Below, piece by piece: positions 11,228 through 22,032 of a stretch of 64,000 bases of DNA (position 1 is its first letter; each line of letters begins with the position of its first letter). A model generated the notes under the pieces. That model did no database searches and was not told where the DNA came from. It worked only from the letters and a program-made list of their open reading frames with translations. The stretch is taken from assembly GCA_040437565.1 (NCBI GenBank), contig JBDOQK010000014.1:62001-126000 (forward strand), written 5' to 3'. The position numbers were made by a program, and so were the translations under genes. Source of the DNA: Albugo candida (Eukaryota; Oomycota; Peronosporomycetes; Albuginales).

Positions 11228-11956
11228 ATGCGGCAGATTAGACACTTCACACGTGTAGCAAGCATACAGACGCTTTTGTTTTTCAAAAGCTTTCTTCTAT
11301 GCGTAATTCTTCCGCAAACACGCTCTGAAATGTCTGCTATTACAGGCGATACGGAGCCATTATGGAGAACATTAGACCCTCCAGCAACCACATTAGAAAA
11401 TTATCCAATAGAAAATCAGGAGCAGACGAGTGGCTTGGGCGCTGTGTCGATAGTCTCCATCGTGGCTGGCAGTATTGGCTGTATATGTGTGCTGGTCGCT
11501 ATACTGCGATATGCGATGATGGAACGAGGACGACGGGCGCGAACGTATGATGATGAAGCAATCTTAGAAGCCAGCGAAATCCGACTCACGTGCGAGCTTT
11601 CGTCGAAATATCAGCATCGAGACCCCATGTCAACAATCACCTCATACAGTCGCAATGGAACGACTTTGCTACCCAAAGGTTGTGGAGACGTCTTTGAGAA
11701 GAAAAATGGATCCGTTGCGTGTGAGAAGATATCCGTTTATGAGAATGCGATCCCGATCATGCGCGAGTCGTCCATTACATCCAATCGATCCACTTCATTG
11801 CTTCCAAACAGGTATACCTCTGAGGGAAGTATCATAATTGAAGAACGCACGCCGCAAGTGCTACCCATCCAACTGATGCGACCAACAAGACCGCCTCCAC
11901 TGCCTCCCGGATCAAGTGATAAAATAAGTATTCAGTCGAATCCTTTTTCTGGTTGA
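11228..11956 (+). CDS. Single-pass membrane protein, Ser/Pro-rich tail
   Basis: Single exon, 242 aa, family not recognised. A hydrophobic stretch at about 14-30 is a probable signal peptide. It is followed by a short ectodomain of about 40 residues, a clear transmembrane helix at about 72-95 (GAVSIVSIVAGSIGCICVLV) and a basic stop-transfer (ERGRRAR). The roughly 140-residue cytosolic tail is Ser/Thr-rich and ends with PTRPPPLPPG, an SH3-ligand-like run. The tail motif ENAIPIMRESS resembles SHIPIMSLRSTS in the membrane protein encoded at 14453-15509. The stop lies 28 bases from the end of the convergent kinase gene. Confidence 0.65.
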   Translation: MRQIRHFTRVASIQTLLFFKSFLLCVILPQTRSEMSAITGDTEPLWRTLDPPATTLENYPIENQEQTSGLGAVSIVSIVAGSIGCICVLVAILRYAMMERGRRARTYDDEAILEASEIRLTCELSSKYQHRDPMSTITSYSRNGTTLLPKGCGDVFEKKNGSVACEKISVYENAIPIMRESSITSNRSTSLLPNRYTSEGSIIIEERTPQVLPIQLMRPTRPPPLPPGSSDKISIQSNPFSG

Positions 11957-11984
11957 TGAAAGAGTTTGGTAGTAGACACAGATG

Positions 11985-14340
11985 CTAACGCCACATGCCT
12001 CTTTTTCGTCTATTACTTGAGTGCTCACTACGCTGGTCAACGTGTCGACTGATATCTCTTCGACCGAACCCGTCGAAAAATGGATGACGTAGAGCTTCTT
12101 TTGCGGATATTCGATGATGAGGATCCAGTACAAGCATCTGCTTCAATAGGTCCAAAATTCCCAATTTCGCATGCTCCTGAGTCACAATTTCTCGCAGTGT
12201 TCTCATTCGGCGAACATGGTGCACACTTTCTTTGGTTGCAGCTTTTTGGGGCCATGCTAGCCGTCCGTGATGGAAAAACCCTTCTGAGGGTTGTTTTCGG
12301 CTAGCGTTTGCCACCATATGATGCGGTAGTTTGTCGATACAAGCCTCCATCAAGGCCAGATGCTCCATATTGTCGTGCTAAGACAGTGACAGTGACAATT
12401 CAGCATCCGATAAGCATTCACATCTCAAACAACACTCACCGTTGCAAATAACAGGTCACCCATATACAATTCAGCCACAATACACCCAGCCGACCAAATA
12501 TCGGACGGGTAGCTCCATCCAAGACCCAAAATCACTTCTGGCGAGCGATATTGTCGAGTATTGATAATTTGGCTTTTGGATTCGTCGTCGTATGTCGCTC
12601 CTCCGAAATCGATCACTACAGTTTAATATCAGAAAAGCAGCCTTGACCCGATATTGTTAAGCAGTGGAGCAGTACATCTCACGGCGTTGCATGCTGGAGG
12701 GACCAAAGTCTGACGGCCATCAGTGTCACTTTTATGATGATTTTGCTGTTGCACTGAATCCCTGCTCCTGTGACGACTTGTACGACGAGTACGCTCGCAA
12801 TGATCCATACTATCAGACTTGAGCGGTGATCGAGATGCTGATGTGACCTTGGCCTCTGTGCCGTCGACCAGCAGTATATTCTCCGGTTTGAGATCAGTAT
12901 GAATCAATTTAATATTGTGAATGTAATCGAGTGCGACCAGAAGCTGCCACGCATATGCGCGTATGCTTTCCATTGGGAACGGCTTGTAGTCGTGGCTCTT
13001 CAGATATTCATACAGAGAACATCCAAGGCGTTCAAACACCATGCAGACGTGGCCTTTGTATTCGAACCTACAATCTCAAAGTCAGTGATAATCCTTTGCA
13101 GGAAGAACCAACGCACCATTTATACATTCGAACGCATAAAGATTCGTGAAATTGGTCCATTTCATTCACGTCTTGTAAAATGCGAGCTTCGATCTAAAAT
13201 AGCGCGTTTAAACCCAATAAATCCCATTTTCTTCACGCTTACTTTGGCAGACTCTGTGTATTTTTCTACTCGTCGAACGACTTTGATCGCAACAACCCGG
13301 TCGCGTTGTTTATCCAGACACTCGAGCACACGTCCAAAGGTTCCCAAACCAGCCTCTCGAATGATTTTGTCTAACGCGACATCAACGCCTCAGCTTTGAT
13401 TCGTTTCCCATAACAAACAATTGGCTTACATCGAGAAGAGATGTAGTCTCCAGGTTTCCCTTCAAAACTTCCAATTGTATCATCTTGCGCTCCACTATCA
13501 TCACTTGCGTCTTTCACATCTCGAGACCGCTCTTCTTTCAATCGCCTTTCAGTATATCGTTTTCCTCTCTTTTTTCGCTGTCGTGAACGCTCTCTCTGTC
13601 GTTCTGAGCGTATCGTTCGATTGCGATATGATCCATTTCTCCGTGAACGAGATCGAGACGCTCGAGTACGATGTCTACCATAAGAATCAATTGAGAGCTG
13701 GCAAGTTGGATTCCATGCTCAAAAAGTGCGGTCAGCAGCGGAGGACTGGTGTGTACCGTGCAGAACCGGAAGCTTTGCTGGTGTCTCTTGAAAATCGTGA
13801 ATACGTCGAAAGAGACCGCGAAAAGGAACGCTTTCGCCGGCGATATTGATTCACTTCGGAGGATTCTCGTTCATAACGGCGATATGTATCTGATAACATG
13901 ATAGGATTCCGTTATCATTGTTGTCGTATACGTTAAGTATGCTGAAAATACATACCGCGACGAGATCGCCTAGAACAGTGTGAGTACGATTTTGAGCTTA
14001 TACGAGGTCGAGACCGCGATAGCGATTTGAGCTCTTTGCGATGGCCACACTGCTTGCGACTTTTGCGCGTTAAAAGCGATTTAGAAGATGGAAGATGTTT
14101 AGAGGATTTGCTGAGTCGTTGACTGCGTAATCTTGATGCAACAGGACTATCATTACTTCGCGAATTCGTTCGGTATCGCCGATTTTGATAGGTTTTTGAG
14201 CTTGTATGTCGACGCTTGTATGCGTTGCTGAAGGCTTCTGTGCACGGACTATGTTCATCTCGAGCTCTTGGTTGATCAGATGCGTAAGAATCAGAGCTAG
14301 ACCGACTGTAAGCCGCGCCTTCCCGTCGAGACTTTTTCAT
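11985..14340 (-). CDS. LAMMER/CLK-type dual-specificity kinase
   Basis: Eight exons: 14340-13956, 13889-13757, 13674-13430, 13370-13243, 13193-13117, 13067-12676, 12615-12440, 12377-11985; introns 49-82 nt; 642 aa with all phases consistent. LAMMER kinases phosphorylate SR splicing factors in the nucleus. Residues 1-about 240 are Arg/Ser-rich, as in animal CLKs. Kinase landmarks: [11 protein letters not shown] (Gly loop), VAIKV (Lys), HTDLKPEN (the family's variant of HRD), [12 protein letters not shown], and [19 protein letters not shown]. The name motif EHLAMMERILG is altered to [12 protein letters not shown] basic, Ser/His-rich insert of about 60 residues lies between HTDLKPEN and DFG. The intron 13756-13675 is the least certain, since a second acceptor is nearby, and the intron ending at 12616 was chosen because it alone gives NAVRLIDFG. 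Start at 14340 rather than 14367 is a judgement. Confidence 0.85.
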
Positions 14341-14452
14341 GCCGCAAGGGGGCCAAAGAACTCGCATCCAAGAATGTGATAATGTTATATAACGATTACT
14401 ATACAGTTAAAGCAAGTTATAGTTGAATTCTAAGAACGCATGAAAGCAACAA

Positions 14453-15509
14453 TCATACGGCAACTTGTAGTGTCTTCGATCGGGCACCATTCAAGGCGTT
14501 GACAAATCTGACGTTCACACTACTTCCTGTACTCGAATTAGTACTTAGTCTCGACCCGGAACTTGCTTGTGATTCCGCAAATTTGCTTGTATACGTCATA
14601 TTGAATTCAGTCGGTATATGCGAATGTATGGTCCCGAGGGGCGAGCTCACACGCACTCTTTCATTTTTGAGACCAAATGGACAGGAGTTAATAGTGGAGG
14701 TCATATATTCTCCACAAGAGGTACTTCGAAGAGACATAATTGGAATGTGAGATGCTGTCGTATCGCGAGCGGGGTTGTCTTGAAATGCAGACATTGTAGC
14801 TGCAAAGTTTCTGCTCGATGGGATCGTCGTCTTGTTGGAAAGATCCTTTCTTGATTCGGAACGCTGTTTCTGACGTCGGCGATACAGAAGTACACACATA
14901 AGAGCAGCAATCGCTAGTAACAATCCAATGACGATGCCCGCGATGGAACTACCCCTCATCTTTTTTGGGGCCTTCTGCTCTGTTTGGATGATGTCTTCGG
15001 GTGATTGTGGTGGATCTGGAGCTAGTGAATTTGGTGGAGCTAGTGAATTTGGTGGGGCTGCTGAATCTGGTGGAGCTGCTGAGATTGGTGGATCTGGTGA
15101 AGCTGCTGTTGGTCGTTTTTCGATAGAGGCACTTGAATTTCTCTGGGCTTTAGCTGTACTAGCTCTGTCTTTCACCACGATTGCATCCGCTGAAATGGAT
15201 ATGTCTGGAGAAGATTTGACTTCTTTCTGTCCAAAGATGCTTCTGGGGATATCCTCTTCTACATGAATGCATGCGATTACAACCACATAACAACGTATCA
15301 ATTAAGAGAAACGTACCATCTTCGTCTATCCTACAATACTTTAGCCCATCCAACTGAAGCATTTGGCCCTCACAGCAGGCTGGGCAGCGCTCAGTGACCT
15401 GACAAGTAGTTCCAACAGGGAGACACCTTTCAATCTTTTTTGAATGCAAAGTAGGAAAAGGTGCAAAAAGTAATCCAACTGCACAGTGCGACAAAGTGAC
15501 AGAACGCAT
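14453..15509 (-). CDS. Type I membrane protein with Cys-rich ectodomain and Pro repeats
   Basis: Exon 1 15509-15317, exon 2 15258-14453, intron 58 nt; 332 aa. Family not recognised. Residues 1-25 form a signal peptide (TLSHCAVGLLFAPFPTLHS). A short ectodomain follows with about seven Cys (CLPVG, CQVTERCPACC, YCRID), then a stalk with Pro-rich units SAAPPDSAAPPNSLAPPNSL. The membrane helix is SIAGIVIGLLLAIAALMCVL, then RRRQK. The cytosolic tail is Ser-rich with no domain I know. Its IPIMSLRSTS is reminiscent of the protein encoded at 11228-11956. Together the two flank the LAMMER kinase gene. Receptor or adhesion roles are possible but unsupported. Confidence 0.7.
15010..15104. repeat. Short in-frame 18-bp tandem repeats
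   Basis: Units like GGTGGAGCTAGTGAATTT repeat about five times with changes. On the minus strand they encode the (S/P)xAPP stalk of the membrane protein. Copy number may differ between alleles. Confidence 0.8.
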
Positions 15510-16063
15510 CCTCTGGTAACTTTCACTTTGGCTATTAAATCCTTCTTTGTTCTTACAGTTGAGCTGTAATACCAAAGAAGACAAGAATGACACGGACGAA
15601 ATCGTAAAAAGCCTGTAAAGTGTCCTGGGGTGACGTGGAATGTACTATCTCTACTTCTGTCAAGACGTTGGGGTCTTGTGGTAGGAGACAACTCGTCGTA
15701 TGTGTCAGCGTACCCACTAGAATGTGGGTACATACATCATTACACGCGGTACTTAGCTTACATGCGCTGAAAGAGTGCAAAATGGACCATTTGTGCACTT
15801 GATTTCTTCGCATATTGTACATAATGATCTCCAAGGAGGCGTCCTTTACACGATGGAAGTCGCTACGTATTCTACAAAGAAGGCTTCTTATAAGCATTAG
15901 CATCGCCTTAATATGTGTGCTCACACTATATACCATATTGAATGACGGGAGATAATGCAGGTAGAGCACAATCGCTTTTTCGCTTATGTTTTCGTGAATA
16001 CCTGGTACGATTCTATCGAATTCGACTCGATGTAGTGATACTAACGGTTCACATCTGAAGGAT
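15510..16063. other. Divergent promoter region, 5' exons of NSUN2 possible
   Basis: About 550 bases between two divergent genes. A perfect TACTAAC branch-site string at about 16039 followed by an AG at 16075-16076 suggests that the methyltransferase has at least one 5' exon in here. I could not place that exon with confidence. Confidence 0.45.
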
Positions 16064-18397
16064 ATGACAAATGTAGTCGATAGTACTGAAGAACTGGACG
16101 AGCTTATGGAGATTTTAGACAGGCCTCTGCCTCTGTCCTTCCGGGTGAATCTCCACCATTCAAACGCAACGAGGTGAGATCGTGTCGACTTGATGCTCGA
16201 AGACCACATACTTGACNNNNNNNNNNNNNNNNNNNNNNNNNNNNNNNNNNNNNNNNNNNNNNNNNNNNNNNNNNNNNNNNNNNNNNNNNNNNNNNNNNNN
16301 NNNNNNNNNNNNNNNNCAGAATACACAGAGTCATTCAGAAACTCTCCACGCAACGCTTTTCCAGCGTTGATGCAATTTTTGGTGAGGATGTGCGGATCGA
16401 TCCACCTACGTGAGTTGTGTCGATATGCTGTATATGGCGTTTTTTTATATGCGATACTTCAAGACCATTAGACTGGTATCCGATCGATCATGGTGCGTGG
16501 CAAATGCGCTGTGGACGCAAAGCGCTGTCCAAATGTGGTAAGCTTTTTCTCCGAGTAAAGGCTGAAGTTTTAGTGTGATATGTTAGCTTCGATGTATGAA
16601 GCTGCAAAGAAACTTCATACGTTCCTGCTTTGGCACACGGATACTGGATGTTTGGATCGTCAGGAAGTGGTGAGCATGTTGCCTGTGTTATGGCTACAAC
16701 TCGAACCACAACATTTCGCGCTCGATATGTGCGCATCCCCAGGATCCAAGACAAGCCAGATTCTTGATTTCTTGCTGGCAAAACGTGAGGGAAAGGACTT
16801 TGACGGAATGGTAGTTGCGAATGATATCGACCGAAAACGTGGATACATGCTTGTTCATCGATTGTCGCGAAACTCACTTGGAAATGTGGTAGTTACCTGC
16901 TGCCCCGGTGATCAATTTCCAGGATTATATGATTTCACTGGTACTTTGATGTCCACAAATACTTTTGATCGTGTTCTCTGTGACGTTCCATGCAGTGGTG
17001 ATGGTACTTTGAGAAAAAATGCGAGCTTATGGATGGACTGGCACATCGGTCAAGGACTCACTCTGCACTCGACCCAAATCGCATTGGCCATGCGCGGAGC
17101 AGCTTTGCTCAAGGTGGGAGGTACTATGGTTTACTCGACCTGTTCATTCAATCCTGTGGAAAACGAGGCGGTTGTGAGTGAAGTTCTACGCCGTAGTGAT
17201 GGTGCACTTGAGCTTGTCGATCTACCGTGCGATTATGTGATGAAGAAATTACGGTGCCGGAGAGGACATTCAAGCTGGAAAGTTGGTTGGCGATCAAAGT
17301 CCAAATCGTGTCAAAAGGGTAAGATATTGAATCCAGTCTTAAGGAATGAGGCTTCTACGCTGTTCCATCAGTGGTACTGCAGCTACGATGAGGTTCCTGA
17401 AGACATCAAAGGGAATCGAATTGCAGAGTCGATGTTCCCAGCTAAAGATTTGCCTCACGATCTAACCCGGACACTCCGAATGGTTCCTATCGACAATGAT
17501 TCCGGTGGCTTCTTTATTGCTGTTCTTCGTAAGACTCAGGACCTACCGACTTGGGATCCTCAACATATTCAAGCCGGGCTGAAACCGTATTTAATTACCG
17601 ATGCAATGCCTCCTGATGGCTATATATGTAAGCTATGTACGATTACGGGCCATTATTTGAAGAATTGTCCAAACATTCGTACGGAATTGGAATCTGCTAA
17701 AACTAACAGCTCTAATTCGCAAATCATCGATAAGTCATGTGCGAAAGAATCTCATTATCGACGTATCACCACTGCAATTTGGGACGAAATATGTGCTTTT
17801 TACGGCATTGAATCATCGAACCACGAGTTAAAGGTACTTCGAGATCGATCGTTTCCCCTTTACGTGTTTTCCATTCAGATCATTTTGATAGAATTCACTT
17901 TGGAGCCGCTCGGACGGCGCGTCGAGCATCAATTACGTGCACCCCAAAATGGCAGCTGCCTGCCTTCAAGGCGATAAGCTCAATGTACGTCAGAGAATGC
18001 ATTCTCGAAACCTTCTCATTATTCGCTGATAAAGGTCGTCAATATGGGGCTCAAAGTTTTCACGCGAACAAAGTCAAAAACCGATCGATATTATCGTCCA
18101 ACAGAGGAAGGATTATGGCGGATGGTGCCATTTATGAAATATCGGGTTTTTGACGTATCAAAAGTCGATTTTATACATATTTTGAATGCGCGCGAGTGTG
18201 TCCGAGCGGAAGAACTATTGGATTGTGCGCAAACGCTACAAACATTCGACAATGGGCCAGCGATCGTGCGGTTTATAGAAGCCGGCAAAAACTCGTTTGT
18301 TTTCAATATTCATATTTTAAACAAGGCAATTCTTGCCCGGATATCCTCAACATTTCAAAGCGAGATACGAATGCTTTTGGGCATCGATAATCAATGA
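16064..18397 (+). CDS. NSUN2: NSUN2/Trm4-type RNA (cytosine-5) methyltransferase
   Basis: Exons 16064-16173, 16329-16409, 16464-16537, 16587-17833, 17892-17984, 18035-18397; 655 aa as modelled. Methylates C5 of cytosines in tRNA (and other RNAs) using S-adenosylmethionine. Landmarks: LPLSFRVN and RRFSS-like PUA-linker region at the N-terminus, DMCASPGSKT (SAM), DVPCSGDGTLRK (motif IV Cys) and STCSFNPVENEAVV (motif VI catalytic Cys). The C-terminal part (KLNVVNMGLKVF onward) matches the family's PUA-like end. Odd: a CCHC zinc knuckle, CKLCTITGHYLKNC at about 435-448, lies after the catalytic domain. Intron 1 contains a 100-N gap; without the Ns it would be 55 nt, like the others. The ATG at 16064 is provisional because an upstream exon is likely. 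Confidence 0.88.
16217..16316. other. 100-N gap inside NSUN2 intron 1
   Basis: No flanking duplicate was found. Excluding the Ns the intron measures 55 nt, so the true missing length is probably near zero. Confidence 0.7.
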
Positions 18398-18448
18398 GCT
18401 GAACGCGATGAATCGTTGTTCGAACGGCATCACGTCCTGTATGCGCGC

Positions 18449-19866
18449 TCAACCGTCGATACTGGCGGCTTTATTGCCTTCATCGATGAATTCCATTACA
18501 GCATCCCAAGAATGTTTGTCATCTAGCAGATGCACTTGATATGAAGCTGATGCGAATTGCTTGCATAGGTATTCGCAAGGTGACACGAATAGCGTGGTCC
18601 GAGATGTGACATTAGCCTGTTGGACTCTGTTTTTGCTGCTAGACGAATCATTCTGATCGTTCAGCAAGCTTAATATGCTATAATGAAAAATTTCCGGCGT
18701 GATTTTCTCGTGTTGTCGAGCTTCCAGTAGCCTGTTAAGTCGTTTTGATGTCTCCTCCACATCTTTTTCCAGCAGGAAGACGTGTTTGGCACCTATCGTC
18801 TTCTCAATACTCTTGATAAAAGCCTGATGTTCGTCGTGGTCCCCGGTACGTGACAGTCGATCCACATGGACGATAACATTGGCAACTACATTGGACAAAG
18901 AGCGAGCACGACATATGACTTTCGGTTCCATAATGATGAATCGGCTGTGTACCACGTTGACTTCCGATGACATTGTATCCGATTGAGTCGCTGCTTGAAG
19001 TGCTCCTTGGACGGTACTTACCACATGCTCAAGTGCCTGAGCGAAATCGTTTGGAAGACGATGAAGCCAAGCTAACAGCAAAGCGGTGAAGAAATCGCCA
19101 GTGCCAGTGAAATATTGAGGTATCTGTGGCACTCGAATTTCATATTGTTCGCAATACTTTGTGCCTTCAATGATACGGCTGGCCACCAGACTCCACTCTG
19201 TGCTTGCACTGAGCACCTCTTGGTTAAAACTGGTGATAACAACCACATTTGGTCCCATACGATGAAGCTTTTTGCAAGCTCGAAGTGCGTCTGAAAGGCT
19301 CTTTAGAGGAATTTGTGTCAGCAATTCGCATTCAAACTGATTTGGCGTCAAAACATCTGCGATTGGGACGATACTACAGCGATACAAATCCACTTGATAA
19401 AAGTTAGCAAATGAGTACAATTAACTTTTTCGATAGCAATACCGAATTCTGCTGGGACGTACAGACGATTATGATCGCCCAGCACAGGATCACAGACGTA
19501 CGTGCACGAATGAGAGTGTTTTTGATCCTTTTTCAAGAGCTCTAAAACGCGCGGAATGGATTCTAACAGCGATTTAGAACCAATGTATCCGGTCAGCAAA
19601 TGCGAGTAAGCGTCAGTCAACAGCTCATTCGCCTCGAGCCCTCTCAGAATATCGTCCACGTCATCTCCCGTCAGCTGTAATCGTTTTCCGGTGCAGTGGC
19701 GATACCCCGTGTGGTTTGAAAAATGGACGCTATTAATGGGATCAACGTCGAATCCGAGCATTTGTAATGGGAAAATAGCGACTTTGTTGCCAACATATCC
19801 GCGCACAACGTGTGACTGAATGCTTAAGACGCGTTTACAACCTTCCACCAGCTGCGTCGTGCTCAT
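18449..19866 (-). CDS. PDXK: Pyridoxal kinase with C-terminal extension
   Basis: Exon 1 19866-19443, exon 2 19392-18449, intron 50 nt; 455 aa, against about 310 for typical eukaryotic enzymes. Phosphorylates pyridoxal, pyridoxine and pyridoxamine with ATP in the cytosol. Landmarks: VLSIQSHVVRGYVGNK, FSNHTGYRH, TYVCDPVLGDHNRLYVP, IADVLTPNQFECELL, and the anion-hole GTGDFFTALLLAWLH. The donor at 19442 was chosen because it gives YVPAEFVDLYRC in register with the family; other donors leave introns of only 26-33 nt. The enzyme domain ends near ICRARSL (about 303). The last about 145 residues form an extra domain I cannot assign, with HVDRLSRTGDHDE and a TLFVSPCEYLCKQF segment. It converges with NSUN2, 51 bases apart. 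Frame is open upstream to 20016, so a longer N-terminus is possible. Confidence 0.92.
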
Positions 19867-20890
19867 GGCGGTAAAAGAGGATAAAAATGGCGGGAGTATC
19901 TTGAAATGATTTCCATAACCCTTACTACTGCGCTGATGAGTCAAATAAGGACATACACTCTTCGCATTTGCGTATCGAAGCACAAAGAAAGTGGAGCCGA
20001 TTCGAGCATGAAACATAAATTTGGAATGTATTAATTACAACTACTGCGTTTTCGTTATTTATGGCTCAGCTTCGCCTTTAATGTGCTTCTTTCAACACGC
20101 ACACCTTCATGAGCGAGAAATTGGATGGGAAATGGGAATGTATATGACAGGGTGGGTGCAAACAGATTTTGTAGCATCCAGCATCTAGCTAATGCAATAC
20201 TTTCAAGCATCAACCTCGTGCCTTTTTACTGGATGCAGTTTCTATGGTCACTGCGATTATAGTCACTCAATAAGCTGACAATCAAATGACGAGACTCTTG
20301 TGAACATCATTTAATGACTGTGCACCCGTCCACAGCGCTTCCATTCGCTTTCCACTACAAAATCACCGGCTTAAGGCTCCAAGTAGTCGCATCATTGCCA
20401 GAGAGAATACAGATATCGTATTGGTTATAAAACCATCATGTGGGCATTATCAATCAATCAAAAGAGAAATGAAAGATTTCTACCTCCGATGCATTAGATT
20501 TTGATGCAGAATGCCGATGTTTGATTGCGAACAATCGGCTCTATTGGTCGGTCCATACGGTGATGCGCTACTTTTACTAACCAGAGAATTATATATCAAT
20601 ATATATCTATGTATCGCTCGATCGCAAACTTGTACTATTTTTGCAATAAATTCAGTAATGCAACCACTTTGAATAGAGCATTTCATAAGGCAGTTGTATT
20701 ACTGCGACGTGTCTTTTCGAGACGTATTGTTCCAATCGTTTGACATAACGTTTCTATTACGACCATACAAATGAATTGGCTCTGTTGTTTTGCGCGACAT
20801 CGCCGTACAAATGCTCGTACTGACGTCTTCATTTCGCTCTCTATTCCTTTTATAATCTCTTCTGCTTAGAGTTCCACGTCTCCAACATCG
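19867..20890. other. Intergenic, no feature recognised
   Basis: About 1 kb between divergent genes. Nothing beyond short random frames was seen. A TATATCAATATATATC stretch near 20590 is simple AT-rich sequence. Confidence 0.5.
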
Positions 20891-21867
20891 ATGGAGTACA
20901 TGTCGCTGTCGTCGGATGGGAACGGACTCAAGGACGTAAATCGTTTGTGGTATGTAATGCCTCTACTTTACACTCCGCATCACCAAATGTCATGGAAACA
21001 GGTGTATCGTACAATTGTCACGTATCAAAGCCATTTTTACGAAAGACTTATACGATATCGAGACTTTAAATCTTTCCACCACAGGGTAAGATACGCCTTC
21101 AAAGTCACACAGTCTATAATTCGTGCTCTATTGAAAGCTTTATTTGCGAAATGGAAAGAAATTGAAGACGCAATTCCCTCGACAAGGATGGTGGTTCTGG
21201 AGTAAGGAGACCAAAGACGTGATTCAGGCTCGTCAAGTTTTGGTACGGGAATTCGGAATGTTGTTGATTTATTCTGATTGTCATTGGATAGCTCAATGAG
21301 TATATGCACGAAGTATGTCGAAGTGATTTATCTGATATGACGAAAAAGGCTCTCGTGCATTTGCTGAGTTTAAATTCCGATTCAAAGCCCGAGATTCAAA
21401 TGTCTGATTTGAGCAATAAAAAGCAAAGTGACGAAGTCACGTTATCACCAACTTTGGATAGATCTCCTTATCACACAGCGTATCAAAGTATAGAGAACGA
21501 CAAAGACAGAGATCGGATTTCGATCGGGAGCGATAACAATAGTCCGACCGAATTGGAGAAGACAGTAAAGGCAAACGATCCGGTTGTTGATGAATACTTG
21601 GAAAATCGAAATGCCCGGAAGGATCCGAGCAGTTTGGATCGAACCGCAGATTCTGATGTATCGACTGCAACAGACCCGTCACCGACAAAACTGTCTGGTT
21701 TCAATGACTTGGTGCAGAGCAATGATCGACGAATCAATTTGGAATGCAGCTCCATGTTTTCGTCACAATCGGATGAAAGTTGCGCTCGTGAAATCAACTC
21801 GAGGTTAGAGAATATCAAACACGAGCTTTTACAACCACAAAACGACAATCCCATTGAAGTAAATTGA
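20891..21867 (+). CDS. PX-domain protein
   Basis: Exons 20891-21085, 21138-21242, 21301-21867; introns 52 and 58 nt; 288 aa. Residues about 25-110 match a PX phosphoinositide-binding domain: the VYRTIVTY strand, RLIRYRDFKSFHHRL with the key Arg, a basic loop (RNGKKLK), and TKDVIQARQVLYMHEV as the last helix. Exon 2 is needed to complete the domain; unspliced, it stops at 21205. The rest (about 120-288) is acidic, Ser/Asp-rich and probably disordered. PX proteins sit on endosomal membranes through PI3P. Whether this is a sorting nexin or another class cannot be told, as no BAR domain is seen. Confidence 0.7.
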
Positions 21868-22032
21868 AAGGCTTTTAAATGTCTACGAAATGGCGCCGCA
21901 TGTATCACTTCAATTACCCCTGTGTAGTGATATTCTACTATATATAATATATGCATTTCAGCATCGTGATACCACGTTCAACGTTACAATTTCTTTGACA
22001 TTTCATCACCTGTAAAAGCGTATACATCAGCA

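Noticed and set aside
13421-13849. Plus-strand frame of 142 codons with a hydrophobic run
   Set aside because: It is the complement of the RS-rich coding exons of the LAMMER kinase, whose codons read as hydrophobic or acidic on the other strand.
15553-16353. Long minus-strand open frame across the 16,217 gap
   Set aside because: It overlaps the methyltransferase N-terminal exons, includes 34 unknown residues from Ns and has no recognisable domain; judged a shadow frame.
17975-17977. Stop codon that would end the methyltransferase before its C-terminal domain
   Set aside because: Introns 17,834-17,891 and 17,985-18,034 move the exon to another frame; the spliced reading gives KMAAACLQGDKLNVVNMG, matching the family.
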